DNA of 64,000 nucleotides from Clytia hemisphaerica. Lineage: Eukaryota > Cnidaria > Hydrozoa > Leptothecata > Clytiidae. The stretch spans positions 1,266,547 to 1,330,546 of the forward strand of contig CACVBU010001102.1 of assembly GCA_902728285.1 (NCBI GenBank). Direction: 5' to 3'. The notes under the pieces were generated by a model. The model made no database searches. It was given only the letters and a program-made list of their open reading frames with translations, and was not told the origin of the DNA. Below, piece by piece: positions 47,493-59,004 of this stretch. Within the stretch, counting starts at the first letter, position 1, and every line of letters starts with the position of its first letter. The position numbers and the translations under genes are program-made.

Positions 47493-47627
47493 CATTGGGC
47501 TATTCTATGTCGAGGTGGTCTTTTTTGGGAAAGGGTAACCTCCTGAATTTCTTTTTAATTTTCCGGATCCCCTTGGATTTTTTTTACTGATCATAGGGGT
47601 ACAAACTATTTCTGGAATAGCCCATTA
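47493..47627. repeat. Short MITE with GGGCTATTC ends
   Basis: ATTGGGCTATTC at the left, TTTCTGGAATAGCCCATT at the right, 135 bp. The ends resemble those of the 37.65 and 43.48 kb elements but the interior differs. Confidence 0.65.
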
Positions 47628-48369
47628 CTTTGAGGCTAGAAACTGGACATTACGATTAGGAATATTTCGATGGATTTTACTTTCAAATTGGTGTGTTTTT
47701 TTATATAAAAAACAGCACGGGTAACGCGTTTCGGATGGGAAATAAGTTTGGTTTCTGGGCTTCAAACTAAATGGTCAAAAGCTATCTAGCGGGAAGGGAT
47801 GAAGTCGGGTAGAGATGAGATCCTGAGAATTCTGAGTTGAAGAGCTCAAAAAATTAATTAGTAGAGGGCTTTTTAATAGGTACCCAAGAGTTTTCGGAAT
47901 AGCGTTAGGGTAATGAATTTATAGATAAAATAGAATTTTATATAGGTATCATATTTATTATTGGAGTAAAAAATATGGAAATAAATATAATTAAATTGTT
48001 TTTGGGAGTAAAATATAAATGGTAAAAGATGAAATTTATACATTAAGTTTTGTAGTTTATTTCTTTAGCTACCTATAGTGTATAAATTTTAACGTGTACA
48101 TACTTAGATTGCGATTTTTGGCGAGTATTTAATTTGGTGGGTTGCTTAATTTCTTTGCACTTAGAAACTTGAAATCTGTTTAAAATCTGTTACAATCGGG
48201 ACTTTAGGCTCAGATTGTTCTTAATTTGTTCTTAAATTTTGGCTAATTTTCAGCCTCATGTCCTTACAATATTGTTCTAATAAAAAATACTGTATAGTCC
48301 GCATATATAAAAGAGCTGCGTAATATCTTTGTTGAGATTTGGTTTGTTGCACATATAGAAATAGTATTA
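47628..48369. other. AT-rich intergenic stretch
   Basis: No gene or repeat pair was recognised. Confidence 0.35.
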
Positions 48370-48970
48370 GTGGAGTCAGTTAGGTATGAAAAACATAACA
48401 ATTATGCAAATTGTGACAAAATCGTGAAATTTTTGCACAGTGGCTCAAATTTGTCTATTTATGAAAATTTTCAAGGGAGACAAGTGTCAAATGTCACCTG
48501 TCACTCCCTGTCAGCATTTTTGTCAGCACAAAAATGTCACTCCAAATAACATGTCATATTATACATCGTTGGAAAGATAATTAAAATCTGAACAACTTTT
48601 TTGCTTACACTAACTTCCGAAAATATACTCAATAAGAGTAAAATCAAAATAAAGTTGGAAAAATGACGTCATCATTTGAAATAAAATTTTGTCAAAACCG
48701 AATATGTTTCAAACTCCTATATATTATATATCGTTGGAAAGATCATTAAAATGGGAACAACTTTCCTGTATACAAAAATTACTGAAAATATACTCAATGA
48801 GAGTAAAAATACAAATAAGTTAAAAATTTGACGTCATCATTCTTGGTATAATTTGTTAAATTAACTGGTGTCTTGAGTTTGTAGATGTTGATTTAAAAGT
48901 GTTTAATAGTCTTACTGACAAGGATTTCCCTATTTATTCGACTTCAATGTAAAAAATTCTGTATTTGGAC

Positions 48971-49651
48971 TTTCTAGAAGCAGAGGAATGTAAAGAGATG
49001 GAAAACAGCTTCTTGAAAACAATGGAAAAACGGCTCGTCATATACCAGGTCTCTTGCCCTTAAGGGAGTTTATGTCGAGTAAATAGGTTTCTTTTGTTGT
49101 CGCTATAAAAAATCTGCATAATTAGCGTGTTGTGATAAAATTCTTTTGTTTCAAGCCTGATTATGCGCAAACTTTTAGGGCTTATATTTTGGGTACACCT
49201 CTCCTATACGAAAAGGTACCTATATCTTCTTGCTCAGAATTTCCTAGAGATTCTATTGATATAACCGCATTATGACCGCATCATTATATGGAAAGCTAGA
49301 GCGCGAGAAAATTATAACTTCATCTTGACTTTACTCGACTTCTGACAGTTTTACAAGAACCAATTTAATATCATTGCGTTAAGAATTTCTTTTGCTATAC
49401 ATTAGTAAAAATATTGCTCCTTATTCTTAAAATTGAACTAGTAATTGGCAAAAAAGGAAAAACAAATTTTCATTTTTATCGTCAAATCATGTAGAAACCG
49501 TCCGATTTGTATGGCGAGCCGTCTTTTCTGGACTTTCATTTAATGACCTAATCAACGTTTTTACAATAGAATTTTTAATAGAAGTGATCGTTGAACTTTG
49601 AGTAATCAGAAAAGCTGTTTTTCCATCTCTTTACATTCCTCTGCTAGAAGT
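48971..49651. repeat. 680-bp TIR element nested in the 3.76-kb element
   Basis: Left arm TTCTAGAAGCAGAGGAATG, TAAAGAGATGGAAAACAGC; the right arm at about 49606-49651 is the near-exact complement. The interior is non-coding. Confidence 0.7.
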
Positions 49652-50149
49652 GAATAAATTGATTGCAAGACAAAGAAACCAAGAAGAAAGATCGTTTTTA
49701 ACTAGAAACTGTCATAATAGAGAAAGATTTCCAACATCGGCACAACAAAAGGCTATCATCCTAAAATGATGGTAATGTAGGATTTAAGCCTCCGAAAATC
49801 GACCCCTGCTATTATTGGATCAGCATAGTTATGATGTATTTGGGGGGGGATATCATAAACATGTTGGCAGGGCTTTATTTCTATATTGAGATTTACATTG
49901 TAGCTGTTGATTTTAGCGAGATGTCCGGTTCCGTTATGGACGTAAGTAAGAGGATTCGTCTTATTAGAATAGCCTACGCGATGGTTTTCTACCTCGTATC
50001 TTTTGAAATACCAACATAATGTTTGGATTAGGTGCTTTTAACTATCGTGAACTATTTAGATCGGCACACTCTCGGGGCTCATTTACAACTTTATTTACAT
50101 TTAGATATTTTCCAAAGTCGCCTAAAATTACTACTTGGGCGAAATGGAT

Positions 50150-50420
50150 ATCGGGTATGTGCGAGCCATATAAGGATCCCTTCTCGAAAGTCTCTAAAAG
50201 GGGTACAAAAAACGATAAATTAGCAATTGGTTCTCTGAAACCCTGAAAGGGTCCTAAACTTACGAAATATCAAAAATCGAGTCCTTCAAAGGGTCATAAA
50301 ATCTAATCATTTGAGCTAAATATTGGAAAAATAGTCTTCAAAGGGTCGCAAAAACGTCGAAATCAGTCTATCAAAGAGTTCAATGGGTCGATTTTTGAAC
50401 TTTGGCTCGGACGTACCCTT
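50150..50420. repeat. Diffuse AAAGGGTC repeat tract
   Basis: Five or so AAAGGGTC-like boxes about 40-60 bases apart, resembling the spacing in the G-rich MITE family, but without its termini. Probably a decayed relative. Confidence 0.4.
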
Positions 50421-51386
50421 TACCTCGCAAACCTAGTACCCTCCAGGTAGCTACAATACTATTGCAACTAATTCTACACCCCTTTCTCGCAGACCCGGTG
50501 GAAAAATTGGCTGAATATCGTCTCCCAGCAGCTCCCAGCCATAAAAAGCAATTATTGATCCTCATCGAGTTTCAGTCCCTTATTTTAAAGCCCATTGGCT
50601 GAAAAATATCCTAACATGCCTGTGAGAAGGGGATGTAATTATATTACTGACTAAGTCTAAAAGCACTATCGGGACATCGTCAGCCTTAGAACTCCCAATA
50701 GTAAAATTGACAAACATTTGTTTAGGGAGAGCCAAGAAGATTTATTAGCGCAATGAAATTTCGTCACTCATAAATTTATCTTGATTTCAGAAATTTTTGT
50801 TAGATATTGAGTTGAAACTCGAGAAAGTTGATGAAAAATAGCGAAAGAAAAGCATATTTTACAGGAAAAGACGACCATAAGGCTTCTTGAAGATGTTGCA
50901 GACTAGCAGTTAGTCTGAATCACAGAATCTAAAGATGTCAGTAGCATTTTGATGCAGGTAAGTATACTCTAGTCGGCTAAAAATACCATACTTAAAACCT
51001 GAGGATTTGGTGCAGTTTTTCAGAGAAGTTTGTAAAGAGTACATTTTTAACATAAAATAAATTCACTTACTGATTGAAGTGTAAGACTATTAGCTTATGT
51101 TGAGAAACTTTCTCTATCATGGACAGTCGGGGTCAGGGGCTAAGGTTTGACAAATCATGGTGTTATCTGTTTAAATTGGGGTACAAACCTTTCTTAAGGC
51201 TCTGGCAGTTTTTATCCGTATTTTCAAAATTTCCTTTCTATTGTTCAAAATAACAAATTTTTGACTCAAAAAGAGAAAAAATATCTGAAACAATTTGCTG
51301 TACTCCCCGCTCCTCATAGAGAAAAAAAACAATATTTCTCCTAAAAATAATTGAAGACATGTCAACTAATTCCCATGAATGCGTGG

Positions 51387-51743
51387 CCCGGGGGGGGCAT
51401 TCAAGGTAAATGACCTACCAGACGTTCGGCCCTTAAGGGTAGGTTTTTCATAGCTCAGCTAAAAACTGCACTGAACTGCACTGTAAGGGTAGGAAATTGT
51501 GATAAAAGGCCAATTTTTTGGTAAAATTGGCACAAAATTGGTCAATTTTGGAGGAAAAATTCCACATTTTCTTGGAAAATTGCAAAAATTTTCACCTTAC
51601 GGGCGAGAAATTTTGAAAAAGCGCACTGTAATGGTATGATTTTTCATGGAAATTCACTGCACTGTAAGGGTCCGATTTTAGAAGCCAAATTTTGGGCCGA
51701 ACGTATGGTCGTTTTCAGATCGAGTGCCCCCCCCCCTCCCGGG
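51387..51743. repeat. G-rich MITE with 8-bp target duplication
   Basis: ATGCGTGG occurs exactly on both sides (51379-51386 and 51744-51751). The ends are CCCGGGGGGGGCA and its complement with one extra A. Internal words include GTTCGGCCC and TAAGGGTAGG. An 8-bp duplication fits hAT-like transposition. Confidence 0.88.
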
Positions 51744-52309
51744 ATGCGTGGTATCAAGTAGTGCACACTTTAGATTGTAAACTCCTTACTTATATAAATT
51801 ATTATTTACGACTCAAAACACCTGCCAATTTAACAGATTATACCTAGAATGATGACGTCAATTTTTTAACTTATTTTTGTTTTTACTCTTAATGAGTATA
51901 TTTTCGGAAGTTAGTGTAAGCAAAAAAGTTGTTCAGATTTTAATTATCTTTCCAACGATGTATAATAAGACATGTTTTGGAGTGACATTTTTGTGCTGAC
52001 AGGAAGTGACGGGTGACATTTGACACTTGTCTCCCTTGAAAATTTTCATAAATAGACAAATTTGAGCCACTGTGCAAAATTTCATGATTTTGTCACGATT
52101 TGCATAATTGTTATGCTAATTGACTCCACTATAATAATAGTATATAATAATTGTGGCTCGCGTGAAGTAAAAAAAGTACAATAAGTTTTTTGATAACATT
52201 GACTCTTTTAAAAACAGAACTTTAAACACAAAATAGTTTTCTTTCTCTATGTATTATGGTATAACTTTTTGTGTTCTCTTTTTGTGTTCTCTTATTTTAT
52301 GAAGTATTG

Positions 52310-53408
52310 CTACCAGTGGATACCCCTTAAAACCACATACCCCTTAAAACCCACAATGTTGCATTTTTGGCTTTCATAACTACCAGATTTAATTTTATGT
52401 GGTATGTTTCACTTTTTTACAACCTCTTATAAATGTTCTTTCATAAAATACCAAATTTTAAGGATTTTAAAGATGCTAAAGTATCTTAAAATTCGAAGTT
52501 ATTCAAAATTTTATCAAAAATCCCTTCAAAAAATCAGGTTTTTTGGACCTAGAAATTACACAATTGAATTTAAGGTCATAAAACCTATACTTTTTAGATA
52601 CCTATACTTATGGTAGGTATGAAAAAATCATTTTCATCTTCGTGAATAGACCCCAACGAAAATGACAGGCCCTTAAAATTCTACTTTAAAGCACTTTTAT
52701 GGTGATGATCAATAAAATCTGAAAATCGACTTTCTCAAAACCTGGTCATGTTGCATACCAAAATGTCACAAATTTGATGGAGATTTAGAAAAACATTAGA
52801 ACCATAGGTCAAAAATGAAGCGAATGAAGGTTTTGGCCTTTCGTAGCCGTTTTTGACTAAAAAACCACACACAATTGCATTATGGGCATGAAATCCTGAA
52901 AAATAAAAATATTGTTGTGGGAATGAATTTCTAGCAAGTCTTTGAACCATTGAATCACGAAGCAACACCAAATTTGTATCCATCAGCTTGAGTATCCCGT
53001 TAGCAAGGGTCGGACTTTGTGGTTTTTAGCCTTATTTTTGTAGGTTTTAAGGGGTATTTTGATTTTAACACATATTTTTTAGATCATTTAGGTACTAATG
53101 GTATATTCATAACATTGATAACTTTACAGTGAATCACTGTTCAAAATTTGAGGTCAAAAGAACTTTTTTGTAAAAAGTTATTCGAGAAAAACCATTTTGT
53201 AGGTTTTAAGGGGTAAATAGCTAAAACTGCACTTTTTCACTTCCTCGTGAAAAACTGAAAACTGTTTTCTACAAAACATCACTGCTAGGGAAGACAATCA
53301 TAGACAACGTACTTTCAACACAAAAAGTTTCAGCCTTACACTCCAACTAAACAATGAGATAGAGGGTACCACTTTTTATTGTGGGTTTTAAGGGGTATCC
53401 ACTGGTAG
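52310..53408. mobile_element. 1.1-kb element with perfect 25-bp TIR and internal repeats
   Basis: The left end CTACCAGTGGATACCCCTTA and the right end, its exact complement ending at 53408, bound the element. The terminal GGTTTTAAGGGGTA word is also found inside at about 53043 and 53200, and doubled at the left end. No coding domain was recognised. Confidence 0.8.
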
Positions 53409-54198
53409 TTCTGTTGGTTTCATTCATAAACTAACGCACCCTTTTATCAAATAACTACTTTTGATTACGGTTGTGATTATACACTTGTGTTTGGCACTGT
53501 TTCGACCTAATTGCAGTAATTTCAGCTTTTTTCAGCGTTTTTTCTTCTTTTTTAGTAATGTCTTGTCATACTTTTTTTGCAACTTTGTGTGTTTGTGAGG
53601 ACTATTCTTGTAAAGCAATTTTTGGTCTTGTACTTGTCGAACGGTATGGCTTGCAGCAGTAGAGAGCGTGCATTGGAAACTTTAATTCTTACAAACATTT
53701 TCTCGCAAAATTTAGCCTCAGTCTGCGCACTAGTCTTACTTTCCATGGGTTTTTTAAATTTTTTCCCCTTCGTTTCTATATATTCTGGGTGCAGTACTTT
53801 TATATATTTTTTAAGCTTACAATCAGTATCAGTGCCATAATATATTGGCACTTTTGGCTAATTTACCATTTTTCGAAAATTGAAGTTCGAGCGAGAATGT
53901 CAATTTCAGGCCTTCAACTTGATTTCATCGATTATTTCGATCTGGGAGGATCTATTATTTTACTATTCTATTAAGCATGCCAACGTCCTTAATTCTGCCA
54001 TAGCAACGATATGATGCCATGGTCCAATTATTTAGATTTTTTAATTGATCTCTAATCGCTCTTTTTGTCTGTTTAGCTTTCAAATAATTAGTCATCATAA
54101 CAGATGCAAGCTGCAAGAGATGATTGCTATAGGTGAGTTTTGATCAAGAATATTTCAGTTCATTTAAAAAGGACCTTTTTTGCAGCGTTTTGAAATTA
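53409..54198. other. Intergenic stretch without recognised content
   Basis: No gene, RNA gene or clear repeat was recognised. Confidence 0.35.
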
Positions 54199-54379
54199 CA
54201 GTCGAATCTCTAATTCGAATGATTCGAACCTCTATTATTCGAATCTTTCTGTAATTCTAACTAAATTATTGCTCACATCAGCTTCAAAGTGGTTTAAATT
54301 ACTCTCTGTAATTCGAACCTTTCTCTAATCTGAAGAAATGTTTTGGTCCCTTGAAGATCGAGTTATAGAGAGTCAACTG
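54199..54379. repeat. pogo/Tigger-like MITE, best-preserved copy
   Basis: TA at 54197-54198 and 54380-54381. The element runs from CAGTCGAATCTCTAATTCGA to TATAGAGAGTCAACTG, 181 bp, with several ATTCGAA words. TA duplications and CAG-starting ends with such motifs fit the pogo/Tigger branch of Tc1/mariner. Confidence 0.8.
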
Positions 54380-55380
54380 TATGGACTTACTGCAAATTTG
54401 TTTATGTCTTAACGTGAACATGATTAAACTGTGTACACTTTGTTTGTTTGTTTTTCTTGTTTATTGAAAACGGTCTATTTCAAGCAAAATCTCGCTTGTT
54501 GGGGATGAGTTTAAAGCCCCGAAGGGGCTAGAATAGAAATTTTTGGATGTGAAATGAAGCTACTTAATTTCCCAACCAGAACAGCCACGCGTGGTGTTTA
54601 GACAAACGCCGAATTGGAAGTAAAATCTATCGCTAGATTTAAAAAGTACAGTCTTCAAAAACAAAGGAACCGCTACATACAATCCGTCGTCATGATTGCG
54701 GTGCATTCTGGGCGCGTTCTGGATGGGAAATAGGTGGCTTCACTTTTTCTAGGTTAGAGATTCTATTCAAGTCCTTCGGGCTTTGAACTCGATGGGAAAT
54801 TCTCTGTCCAGGATGATTCTAGCCCTAGGTAGAAAATCAATAAGTCCATGGAGGGAAGCTGTGGAATTAAGAAACGCAAAATAAGTTGTTCAAAATAAGA
54901 AGTTCGAAAATCGAGGAAGTGCTGACCATATTTACCGTCGCACTCAGTCATTCAGGATCTACACAAATCAAAAGCTAACTGTCTCCATCGCAGAAAAACA
55001 AAGATACATAAACTCGCTAGTATTTCTACAACATAAGTGCTTAAAAAACTGGTTCAACCGGTTTGCGACTGAATTACTGCATCAAACCATGTATGAATAT
55101 CACCGATTATCTATTTTATTTTATTAGTAGAACGCATTATAAAAGAAACATCTTATTCTTATGTAGCGATTGCCCTGTAGGGGCTTTTGTTGCTTCACGT
55201 AGCAGGCTTGTTGTGATGTTGATGTTTCTTCTGATTCTGAGCGGGCCGCTGCGGTTAAAAAATGTTCGCGCGCAACTATTGCTTTATAAGAACCAAGTCA
55301 ATAACTCTTGATACACGGTGATATACTTTTCGGTAATTAGTTCTTGTAAAGGAATATGAAGATATTTTACTGTATACGCA
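54380..55380. other. Intergenic stretch with a diverged copy of MFS-flanking sequence
   Basis: Around 54610-54660 the words GGAAGTAAAATCTATCG and AAACAAAG resemble the upstream flanks of both MFS genes (about 56466 and 58745). No gene was seen. Confidence 0.4.
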
Positions 55381-55633
55381 GTGCCGTAGGAAGCATTTTC
55401 ATATTGAGGAGGGGGCTGAAGTTTGGTGACACCGCGAGGGCCAACCATTTGGCCCGAGGGGGGAAATTTTGAAAATTTGAGCTCTAGATGCACTCAAAAC
55501 ATGCACATAAAAGACAATTATGACAAATTAAAATAGAAAACCTTTGCATTTTGCAAAAAAAACATTTTTTAAAAAATTATTGGGGGGGCATAGCCCCCCC
55601 CCCCTTGCCCCCCCCCCAAGTTGCTAGGCACTG
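55381..55633. repeat. C/G-rich repeat with AGTGCC...GGCACT ends
   Basis: CAGTGCCGTAGG at the left and TTGCTAGGCACTG at the right; ATACG(C) is found on both sides. Long G and C runs inside. hAT-like ends are possible, but the 8-bp duplication is not clean. Confidence 0.55.
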
Positions 55634-56611
55634 ATACGCCAAGCTGTACACCTCATTTCTTTTTTTTATCAGCAAACCAATTTGTTTTTTCGTGTGTAAA
55701 AATATTTTCGATATTGTGCTGCGCATATAATGGTTTCAAAGGAACGAGACAAGCGCTCAGGGAATAGAAATATCTAGCTGTGCGTTTTTTGGATGGCGTT
55801 CCAATAAAACGATCTGGTGGAATGCGGCCTTTAAACTTTCGCTCATTCTCGATTATGAATGCGTTGGCGGGGCATTCATAGCGACAGCTACTTGCTAGTA
55901 TGAAAACAAGGGGTGGAAAAAACCCCGCTGTATTGCACGAGACCTGGTTTTCAATTTTCTTTTAAATGTTGAATGTTTTTATAAAAATTTTTTTTTGGAA
56001 AACGAAATTTGCTTCTGTATCAACTGAAAGTTACGAGTCTATTCTTTTTCATAATGGTACTATGTATGATATTCTAACGTACGAATGGATCATTAAGATA
56101 ATTAAAATAATGCGGTCTTTTCAAGAATAACCCATACAATTTTTCCTAATTAAAAAAATATGTATTGAACTGCAAAAGGGTGGTATCAAGATAGAATGAT
56201 AATGCTCTTTGCTTGATCAATTTTTATCGTTTGCTATAAAAGACATTTGAGTGGTAAGGAATTGGTCAATTTATGAAAGTAATTGAGTTTTTGAGAAAAC
56301 AAGTTTGGTTAAGTTGGTGGAATGCTTGTGATGTGTTCAAGAAATTAATTTTTCTACAGTATATGTTTTCAAATTCACCATAGAGTACCTTGAAGGTACT
56401 ATTTGGAGAACTTTTTGGATAGGAAATGAGAAACCACTTTGCATGACTTGCGTCGGTTTGGAATGGGAAGTAAAATCTATCGTCAAAATTTGAAAATGTA
56501 CAATTCGAAAACAAAGCAGTGCAAATAGCAGTGCAAATCTTAATGCTATACTTTTTCCCGGAAAAAGATTCTCCTTCTCTAGCCCTTTGTGTTTGAAATT
56601 TCAATTTCTTC

Positions 56612-56643
56612 AGGCAAAATATCTCAAACCATCTGATTATCCC
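56612..56643 (-). repeat. Solo end of the TTAA/AGGGATAATC MITE
   Basis: GGCAAAATATCTCAAACC followed by ATCTGATTATCCC matches the terminus of the element at 19469-19770, with TTAA next to it at 56644. The equivalent site in unit 2 (about 58907) has only ACCTTAAGTGAATTC, an empty TTAA site. Confidence 0.65.
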
Positions 56644-56745
56644 TTAAAATGAATTCAATTTCTTCATTTTAGTGTTGAATGGATGTTAGGGTAATTACCA
56701 ATATATCCATTCACTCAAAATCGTCAAATTGTGTAAGAAAAAACC

Positions 56746-58245
56746 ATGGACAAAAAATGGCTTCAAAATCGCCGTCAAACGACCTCAACATTCATTCTCA
56801 TGAACATTTCTCTTGGAATTGAACAGTCAATCACATTCGCTTCATTATTCATCTACCTCAAAGATGTCTTACACGTCTCTGGTAATCGTTTGACCACATT
56901 CTACAGCGCTATATCGGGAATTTATTTCCTATCTCAAATCATATCGTCATTGGCGTTAACCAGAATCTTTGATAAATATCGTCGACTTAAGTTAACTTTC
57001 TTCATTGTTAACAACTTCACCATTGCTGGTAATGCACTGTACACACTTCCATATTCACCCTGGTGTTTACTGGCTGGTCGTCTCATCTCTGGTGTTGCAG
57101 GATGCATCAAACCAATCATGGTATCCGAATTGACCAGATCATTTCCTAAAGATGAGCTTTTACCACAAATATCTAGATTCGCATTTGCTTTTTCAGTTGG
57201 TTTCACTTTAGGACCTTTTGTTAATTTTGTATTCCTCAAAGCTGATTTCCGATTCTTAGGTATACCAATCACTTATGCTAATGGTGCTGGTTTATTGATA
57301 ACTTTCTTATTCATCTTGATGCAGATTCTAACTGTGTTTTTCGTTACCGACTTGTCAAGAGAATTCGACCTAAAAAAATCGCATAAAGAAAGTCAAATAC
57401 TGGAGAAAGAAAGACTTTTAGAAACACAATCACTAAATGAAAAAGAAAAGATTGATCTAGATTTAGGGAATTCAGGATTCGATTCCAAGGAGGAACTAAC
57501 CCTTATTGAGGATACTTCTGATGGTCAGCCCTGTCAACCGACACTAGATCTGGATAATGAGAATCATGATGACGGATCTGCACCAATGTTACCAAGCGAA
57601 CCAGACAAGAGTATCCGAAATTCACTATGGACATTATTTACAAGCATAGATGTTGTGCTCATTTTTATATTTTCATTTTTTGTTTTCTTTGAATTGATAA
57701 CTTATGATTCTTGGACTCCAATGTTATGTACAGAAATTTTACATTGGGGAATTGTAGAGATTAACTTAATCTTTCTTGGTAATAGTATCGCTGTTGGTAT
57801 CATTTATCTTGCGTGTTATTTCAGACCACCAGCAAAAGAACAGTTCTATACTCTGGCTGTATATTCGTTTGTAGCTGGTGTTTGTCTGTATGCAATCTTT
57901 TTGTATTTCTCCCTTGGTATCAAAATTACTTGGTTAAATATCTTGTTTTGGTTTCTTTACATTTTGTTTTTTGCTGTTATGATTGTACTGGAGAGATTGT
58001 TCCTGGTGAACACTTTAATACAAATGGTACCGTCCGAAATTCAAGCTTTTACTGAAGGTATCCGTTCATCGTTTTCTCGGACAGGAGCCGCTGTAGGGCT
58101 GTTTACTGCAGCTTTTTCTTTTGGGATTTTGTCTTATTTTTGTGCTGTTTGTATGCTGGTAACTATGGTTTTGTTGGCACTTCTAATATGGAGAAAGAAA
58201 CATTTTCAGAATCCTAAAATGATTAATTTTTATAAAATAGTGTGA
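56746..58245 (+). CDS. MFS transporter (MFSD8-like), tandem copy 1, intronless
   Basis: Putative multi-pass membrane transporter; the substrate is unknown. The 499 residues have about 12 hydrophobic segments. The N-terminal half has NRRQTTSTFILMNISLGIEQ, then SAISGIYFLSQIISSLALTRIFDKYRR (the TM2-3 MFS motif region) and AGRLISGVAGCIKP. A GFTLGPFVNF segment and FFVTDLSREFD before the central loop resemble MFSD8/CLN7 and its invertebrate relatives. The central loop (about 205-295) is acidic and cytoplasmic-looking. The start ATG has a favourable AAACCATGG context. A lysosomal or plasma-membrane location cannot be decided. Differs from copy 2 at about 22 residues. Confidence 0.88.
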   Translation: MDKKWLQNRRQTTSTFILMNISLGIEQSITFASLFIYLKDVLHVSGNRLTTFYSAISGIYFLSQIISSLALTRIFDKYRRLKLTFFIVNNFTIAGNALYTLPYSPWCLLAGRLISGVAGCIKPIMVSELTRSFPKDELLPQISRFAFAFSVGFTLGPFVNFVFLKADFRFLGIPITYANGAGLLITFLFILMQILTVFFVTDLSREFDLKKSHKESQILEKERLLETQSLNEKEKIDLDLGNSGFDSKEELTLIEDTSDGQPCQPTLDLDNENHDDGSAPMLPSEPDKSIRNSLWTLFTSIDVVLIFIFSFFVFFELITYDSWTPMLCTEILHWGIVEINLIFLGNSIAVGIIYLACYFRPPAKEQFYTLAVYSFVAGVCLYAIFLYFSLGIKITWLNILFWFLYILFFAVMIVLERLFLVNTLIQMVPSEIQAFTEGIRSSFSRTGAAVGLFTAAFSFGILSYFCAVCMLVTMVLLALLIWRKKHFQNPKMINFYKIV

Positions 58246-59004
58246 TTATCAACGTATTTTTCTTTTCGTAAAAAGGAACAATCAAACTTCTTTGAAAAAA
58301 GAATAGTTGTTTTGGTTCATGCCCAGGTCGCAGTATTTTACACTGTCTACCCTATCAACGCCACACAAATTTAATTTGAAAATTTAATTCGCTATATAAA
58401 GTGTATACTGAGTTTATCGTTCTACATCTGCGATCTTGAGCTTTATTAAGCTCATTTGATGTCAATCGATACATTTGTATACTTTGATCAGCAGTCGGTT
58501 TGAGAGGGAGAGAGTGGTATATCAGTGAAAAAAGGCAGGATGTTAGGGAAGTATAAGGTGATAGACTCTTCTAAAAGGCTTGTTTATTGGTCTATTATTT
58601 CTTTAATTCCTCAAATTTTGTTGAACTTTGACATTCCAATGATATTTTTCAAAGACAAAGTTCTTCCACGTTGTATAGACGACAAAAATTGGGATATGTT
58701 TTGGTATATCACCAATGAATCATGAATTCGGTCGGTTTATGTAATTGGAAATAAAATCTATATACAGATTTTGATAATGTACCATTCCAAAACAAAGCAC
58801 TAGTAAACACTAGATAGCGGCGCAAATACGCTTTTCCTCGGAAAAGATTGAAAATCCTCCTCCTCCAGCCCTTTGGGTTATGAACTGTATGAATAATACC
58901 TTAAGTGAATTCAATTATTTTTTCATTTTAGTGTTGAATGGATACAAAGAAAATTATTAATATATTCATCCACTCAAGATCGTCAAATTGTGTAAGAAAA
59001 AACC
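58246..59004. other. Spacer between the two MFS genes
   Basis: It holds the downstream flank of copy 1 and the upstream flank of copy 2, both similar to their counterparts. A 66-codon frame at 58525-58725 lies in the duplicated flank; the unit 2 counterpart is interrupted near 60785, so it is unlikely to be coding. Confidence 0.5.

Larger units (their letters stand above)
48370..52133. mobile_element. 3.76-kb element with long TIRs, no transposase
   Basis: The right end (51845-52133) is the reverse complement of the left end (48370-48670) over about 290 bp with few mismatches; shared words include TTGGAAAGATAATTAAAATC and AAAATTTTCAAGGGAGACAA. The left end has an extra diverged copy of its inner part (48725-48885). 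The outermost bases are GTGGAGTCA...TGACTCCAC, with TA on both sides. Inside lie a nested TIR element (48971-49651) and an 8-bp-TSD MITE (51387-51743). No frame over 70 codons shows a known domain. Confidence 0.75.

Noticed and set aside
58525-58725. 66-codon frame between the MFS genes, and a 73-codon frame at 60752-60973
   Set aside because: They lie in the duplicated flank, are not preserved between the two units and have no recognisable domain.
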